A stretch of DNA of 64,000 nt from Streptomyces tateyamensis. GTDB lineage: Bacteria; Actinomycetota; Actinomycetes; Streptomycetales; Streptomycetaceae. The notes below the pieces were generated by a model. That model did no database searches. It saw only the letters and a program-made list of their open reading frames with translations, and was not told the DNA's origin. Positions within the stretch are counted from its first letter, which is position 1. Every line of letters begins with the position of its first letter. Positions 61,913-64,000 of the stretch are shown here, in pieces. The position numbers and the translations under genes are program-made. The stretch is taken from NCBI RefSeq assembly GCF_003205575.1, contig NZ_PYBW01000078.1, positions 1 to 64,000 of the forward strand. Reading direction: 5' to 3'.

Positions 61913-63369
61913 GCGGCGGCCGCCGGTCGGACGAGCTCGATCGCCTCGGCCACCAGGTCCACGCCCTCGCTGGCGGTCACCAGCGCGCGGTAGAACTGGC
62001 CGACCTCGGCGCCCGGGGCCCCGGTCAGGGTGGTCAGGCCGTCGGTCTCGGGGGCCTGGTGGGCGGCCCGGCCGACCACCTCGCCGTCCTCGATCGCCTC
62101 GACCAGCACCTCGACCTCGGTGCCGATCCGCTGCTCGGCCCGCTGCGCGGTCAGCTCCTCGGCCAACCGGGTGAGCTTGGCCAGCCGGTCGGCCACCACG
62201 TCCTCGGGGAGCTTGCCGTCGAAGCCGGCCGCCTCGGTGCCGTCCTCGTCGGAGTAGCCAAAGACGCCGATGGCGTCCAGGCCGGCCTCGGTGACGAACC
62301 GTTCCAGCTCCGCGAAGTCCTCCTCGGTCTCGCCGGGGAAGCCCACGATGAAGTTGGACCGGGCGCCCGCCTGCGGGGCCTTGGAGCGGATGGTCCGCAG
62401 CAGCTCCAGGAACTGCTCGGTGTTGCCGAACCGGCGCATCCGCCTCAGCACGGCCGGGGCCGAGTGCTGGAAGGACAGGTCGAAGTAGGGCGCCACGTCG
62501 GCGGTCCCGGTCATCGCGTCGATCAGGCCCGGTCGCATCTCGGCGGGCTGCAGGTAGCTGACCCGCACCCGCTCGATGCCGGGCACCGCGGCGATCTCCG
62601 AGAGCAGCGTCTCCAGCAGCCGGATGTCGCCCAGGTCCTTGCCGTAGGAGGTGTTGTTCTCGCTGACCAGGACGACCTCGCGGACCCCCTGGCCGGCCAG
62701 CCAGACGGCCTCGTTCAGCACGTCGGCCGGGCGGCGGGAGATGAAGGAGCCGCGGAAGGCGGGGATGGCGCAGAACGAGCAGCGGCGGTCGCAGCCGGAG
62801 GCCAGCTTGATCGAGGCGACCGGGGAGTCGTCCAGCCGCTTGCGCAGGGTGCGCGGGCCGGAGGCGGGCGCCAGGCCGGTGGGCAGGTCCTCGGGGGCGC
62901 CGTGGCCCGGCAGCGCGACCGCGGCGGCCGCGGCCTGGCGCTCCACCGGGGTCAGCGGGAGCAGCTTGCGGCGGTCGCGCGGCAGGTGCGGGGCGTGGTG
63001 GCCGCCGGACAGGATGGTCTGCAGCCGGTCGCTGATGTCGGTGTAGTCGTCGAAGCCGAGCACGCCGTCGGCCTCCGGCAGCGCGTCGGCCAGCTCCTTG
63101 CCGTACCGCTCGGCCATGCAGCCGACCGCGACCACGGCCTGGGTGCGGCCGTGGCCCTTGAGGTCGTTGGCCTCCAGCAGGGCGTCCACCGAGTCCTTCT
63201 TGGCGGCCTCGACGAAGCCGCAGGTGTTGACCACGGCGACATCGGCCTCGGCGGCATCCTCGACCAGCTGCCAGCCGTCGGCCTCCAGTCGCCCGGCGAG
63301 TTCCTCGGAGTCCACCTCGTTGCGGGCGCATCCGAGCGTGACAAGGGCGACAGTGCGGCGTTCAGGCAT
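61909..63369 (-). CDS. rimO: Ribosomal protein S12 methylthiotransferase
   Basis: A 486-residue radical-SAM methylthiotransferase that modifies Asp88 (E. coli numbering) of ribosomal protein S12. UPF0004 cysteines are in TLGCARNEVDSE, VNTCGFVEAAKKDS and VGCMAERYG. The radical-SAM triad is CDRRCSFC (about residue 195), and the TRAM domain is at the C-terminus. FVEAAKKDSVD distinguishes it from MiaB. Start ATG 63369. Coupled by GTGA to pgsA. The 80-bp gap to the upstream RodZ-like gene allows co-transcription. Confidence 0.96.
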   Translation of the reverse strand: MPERRTVALVTLGCARNEVDSEELAGRLEADGWQLVEDAAEADVAVVNTCGFVEAAKKDSVDALLEANDLKGHGRTQAVVAVGCMAERYGKELADALPEADGVLGFDDYTDISDRLQTILSGGHHAPHLPRDRRKLLPLTPVERQAAAAAVALPGHGAPEDLPTGLAPASGPRTLRKRLDDSPVASIKLASGCDRRCSFCAIPAFRGSFISRRPADVLNEAVWLAGQGVREVVLVSENNTSYGKDLGDIRLLETLLSEIAAVPGIERVRVSYLQPAEMRPGLIDAMTGTADVAPYFDLSFQHSAPAVLRRMRRFGNTEQFLELLRTIRSKAPQAGARSNFIVGFPGETEEDFAELERFVTEAGLDAIGVFGYSDEDGTEAAGFDGKLPEDVVADRLAKLTRLAEELTAQRAEQRIGTEVEVLVEAIEDGEVVGRAAHQAPETDGLTTLTGAPGAEVGQFYRALVTASEGVDLVAEAIELVRPAAAA

Positions 63370-63449
63370 AGGGCCAAGATTAACGCGCGGCCCCCGGTCC
63401 CGTTTCCCCCGGCGGGCCGAGCGGCGAAGCTTGGGGGGATTTGCGGCGG

Positions 63450-64000
63450 TCAGCCGGCCTGCGGGTCACCCGGGGTGTACGTGAGGTGCACCACCTGGCC
63501 GTCCTTGCCGGCCGGCCCGAGGTCCTTGCCGTTGACGTACAGGTGCACGGCGGCGGCGTTGCCGATCACCAGCTTGATCTGCTTGGGGTCGGTGAAGGTC
63601 TGGTCCTTGCCCGCGTCCAGGTTGTTCTGGAAGAGCGACTTGCCGGTGCCGTCCAGCGCGGAGACCCAGCTGGTGCCGCCCTCGGCGACCAGCTTGACGG
63701 TGACCTTGTCGGCCGGGGCGGCGGCGATCGGCGCCACGCTGGGGGCCGGGGCCGGCGGCTGGACCGACGGGGTGGCCGGGGCCGCCGTCGAGGGCAGCGG
63801 GGCGCTGGCCGATCCGACCGTCTCCTTGCCGGGCTTGCCCGCCACCAGGTTGTAGCCGATCAGCACCACCACGGCGGTGATCGCCACCAGCATCGCCACG
63901 GTCCAGTTCGGTCGGCTGGAGGCGGCCTTGATCCGCTTGGCGTCCATCGCGGCCACCGGGGCGATCGGGACCGGCGCCGTGCCGTGGATCGCGTCGTACC
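63450..64000 (-). CDS. RodZ-like helix-turn-helix membrane protein, C-terminal part (cut by window edge)
   Basis: The open frame runs from the stop at 63450 to the right edge and beyond, so the N-terminal HTH portion is outside the window. Visible: a cytoplasmic juxtamembrane stretch (AAMDAKRIKAASSRPNW), one transmembrane segment (TVAMLVAITAVVVLIGYNLV), a Pro/Ala/Ser-rich extracellular linker and a DUF4115-type beta-rich domain (VTVKLVAEGGTSWVSALDGTGK, ending YTPGDPQAG). This layout is that of RodZ, which in rods links MreB to the cell-wall machinery. Its role in streptomycetes is not certain. The GTG near 63956 is not the true start. Confidence 0.8.
   Translation of the reverse strand, partial: YDAIHGTAPVPIAPVAAMDAKRIKAASSRPNWTVAMLVAITAVVVLIGYNLVAGKPGKETVGSASAPLPSTAAPATPSVQPPAPAPSVAPIAAAPADKVTVKLVAEGGTSWVSALDGTGKSLFQNNLDAGKDQTFTDPKQIKLVIGNAAAVHLYVNGKDLGPAGKDGQVVHLTYTPGDPQAG

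Overview
The window is very G+C-rich bacterial DNA with strong G/C bias at third codon positions. Gene content and order point to the family Streptomycetaceae (Streptomyces or Kitasatospora). The markers are a conservon (sensor, roadblock protein, DUF742 protein, GTPase and two P450s), the nrdR-nrdJ pair beside lexA, a gluR-gluK/gluABCD locus, recA-recX, and clgR-cinA-pgsA-rimO. It is mostly conserved chromosomal core with a few more variable insertions. I see no rRNA, tRNA, CRISPR array, prophage or complete insertion sequence. The only mobile-element trace is a transposase-like tail at the left edge.

Layout, left to right. Positions 1-285: transposase-like C-terminal remnant. 0.7-7.3 kb: DUF4192 protein, a RecQ helicase carrying a phosphoribosyltransferase-like tail, two uncharacterised proteins and ribonuclease HII (rnhB). 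7.5-11 kb: a sugar ABC uptake operon (binding lipoprotein and two permeases, no ATPase) with a perfect 20-bp hairpin after the binding-protein gene. 11.4-17.1 kb: a six-gene conservon, all six start/stop junctions overlapping or nearly so, whose first P450 lacks several P450 hallmark residues. 17.4-22.3 kb: B12-dependent ribonucleotide reductase nrdJ and its repressor nrdR, divergent from the SOS repressor lexA. The shared control region holds two candidate NrdR boxes 31 bp apart and LexA-type sites. 22.4-30 kb: a siderophore operon (two NIS synthetases, an acyltransferase and an N-hydroxylase) running into the Fe-S helicase dinG. 30.2-32.5 kb: two paralogous secreted lipoprotein serine proteases. 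32.6-42.3 kb: hflX, a RelA/SpoT homologue, dapF, a small membrane protein, miaA, an antitoxin-like protein with an internal start, a LigB-like protein and miaB. 42.4-49.2 kb: a TAXI-type binding protein, gluK, gluR and the glutamate ABC operon gluABCD. 49.3-51 kb: an FAD monooxygenase. 51-55 kb: recX, recA, a DUF3046 protein and a subtilase. 55.2-59.9 kb: an Lhr-type giant helicase. 59.8-63.4 kb: a small membrane protein, clgR, cinA, pgsA and rimO. The right edge cuts a RodZ-like protein.

The theme is genome maintenance and stress. The SOS regulon (lexA, recA, recX, dinG), other repair and helicase functions (recQ, rnhB, lhr), dNTP supply (nrdJ/nrdR), tRNA and ribosome modification (miaA, miaB, rimO, hflX), ppGpp metabolism (rsh) and proteolysis control (clgR) are interleaved with nutrient uptake (sugar, glutamate, iron). 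Most genes are well-known families. The least explained elements are the RecQ fusion, the unusual conservon P450, the siderophore-dinG transcription unit, the nested antitoxin-like gene, and several regulatory inverted or direct repeats. I found no clear evidence of a wholly new multigene system.
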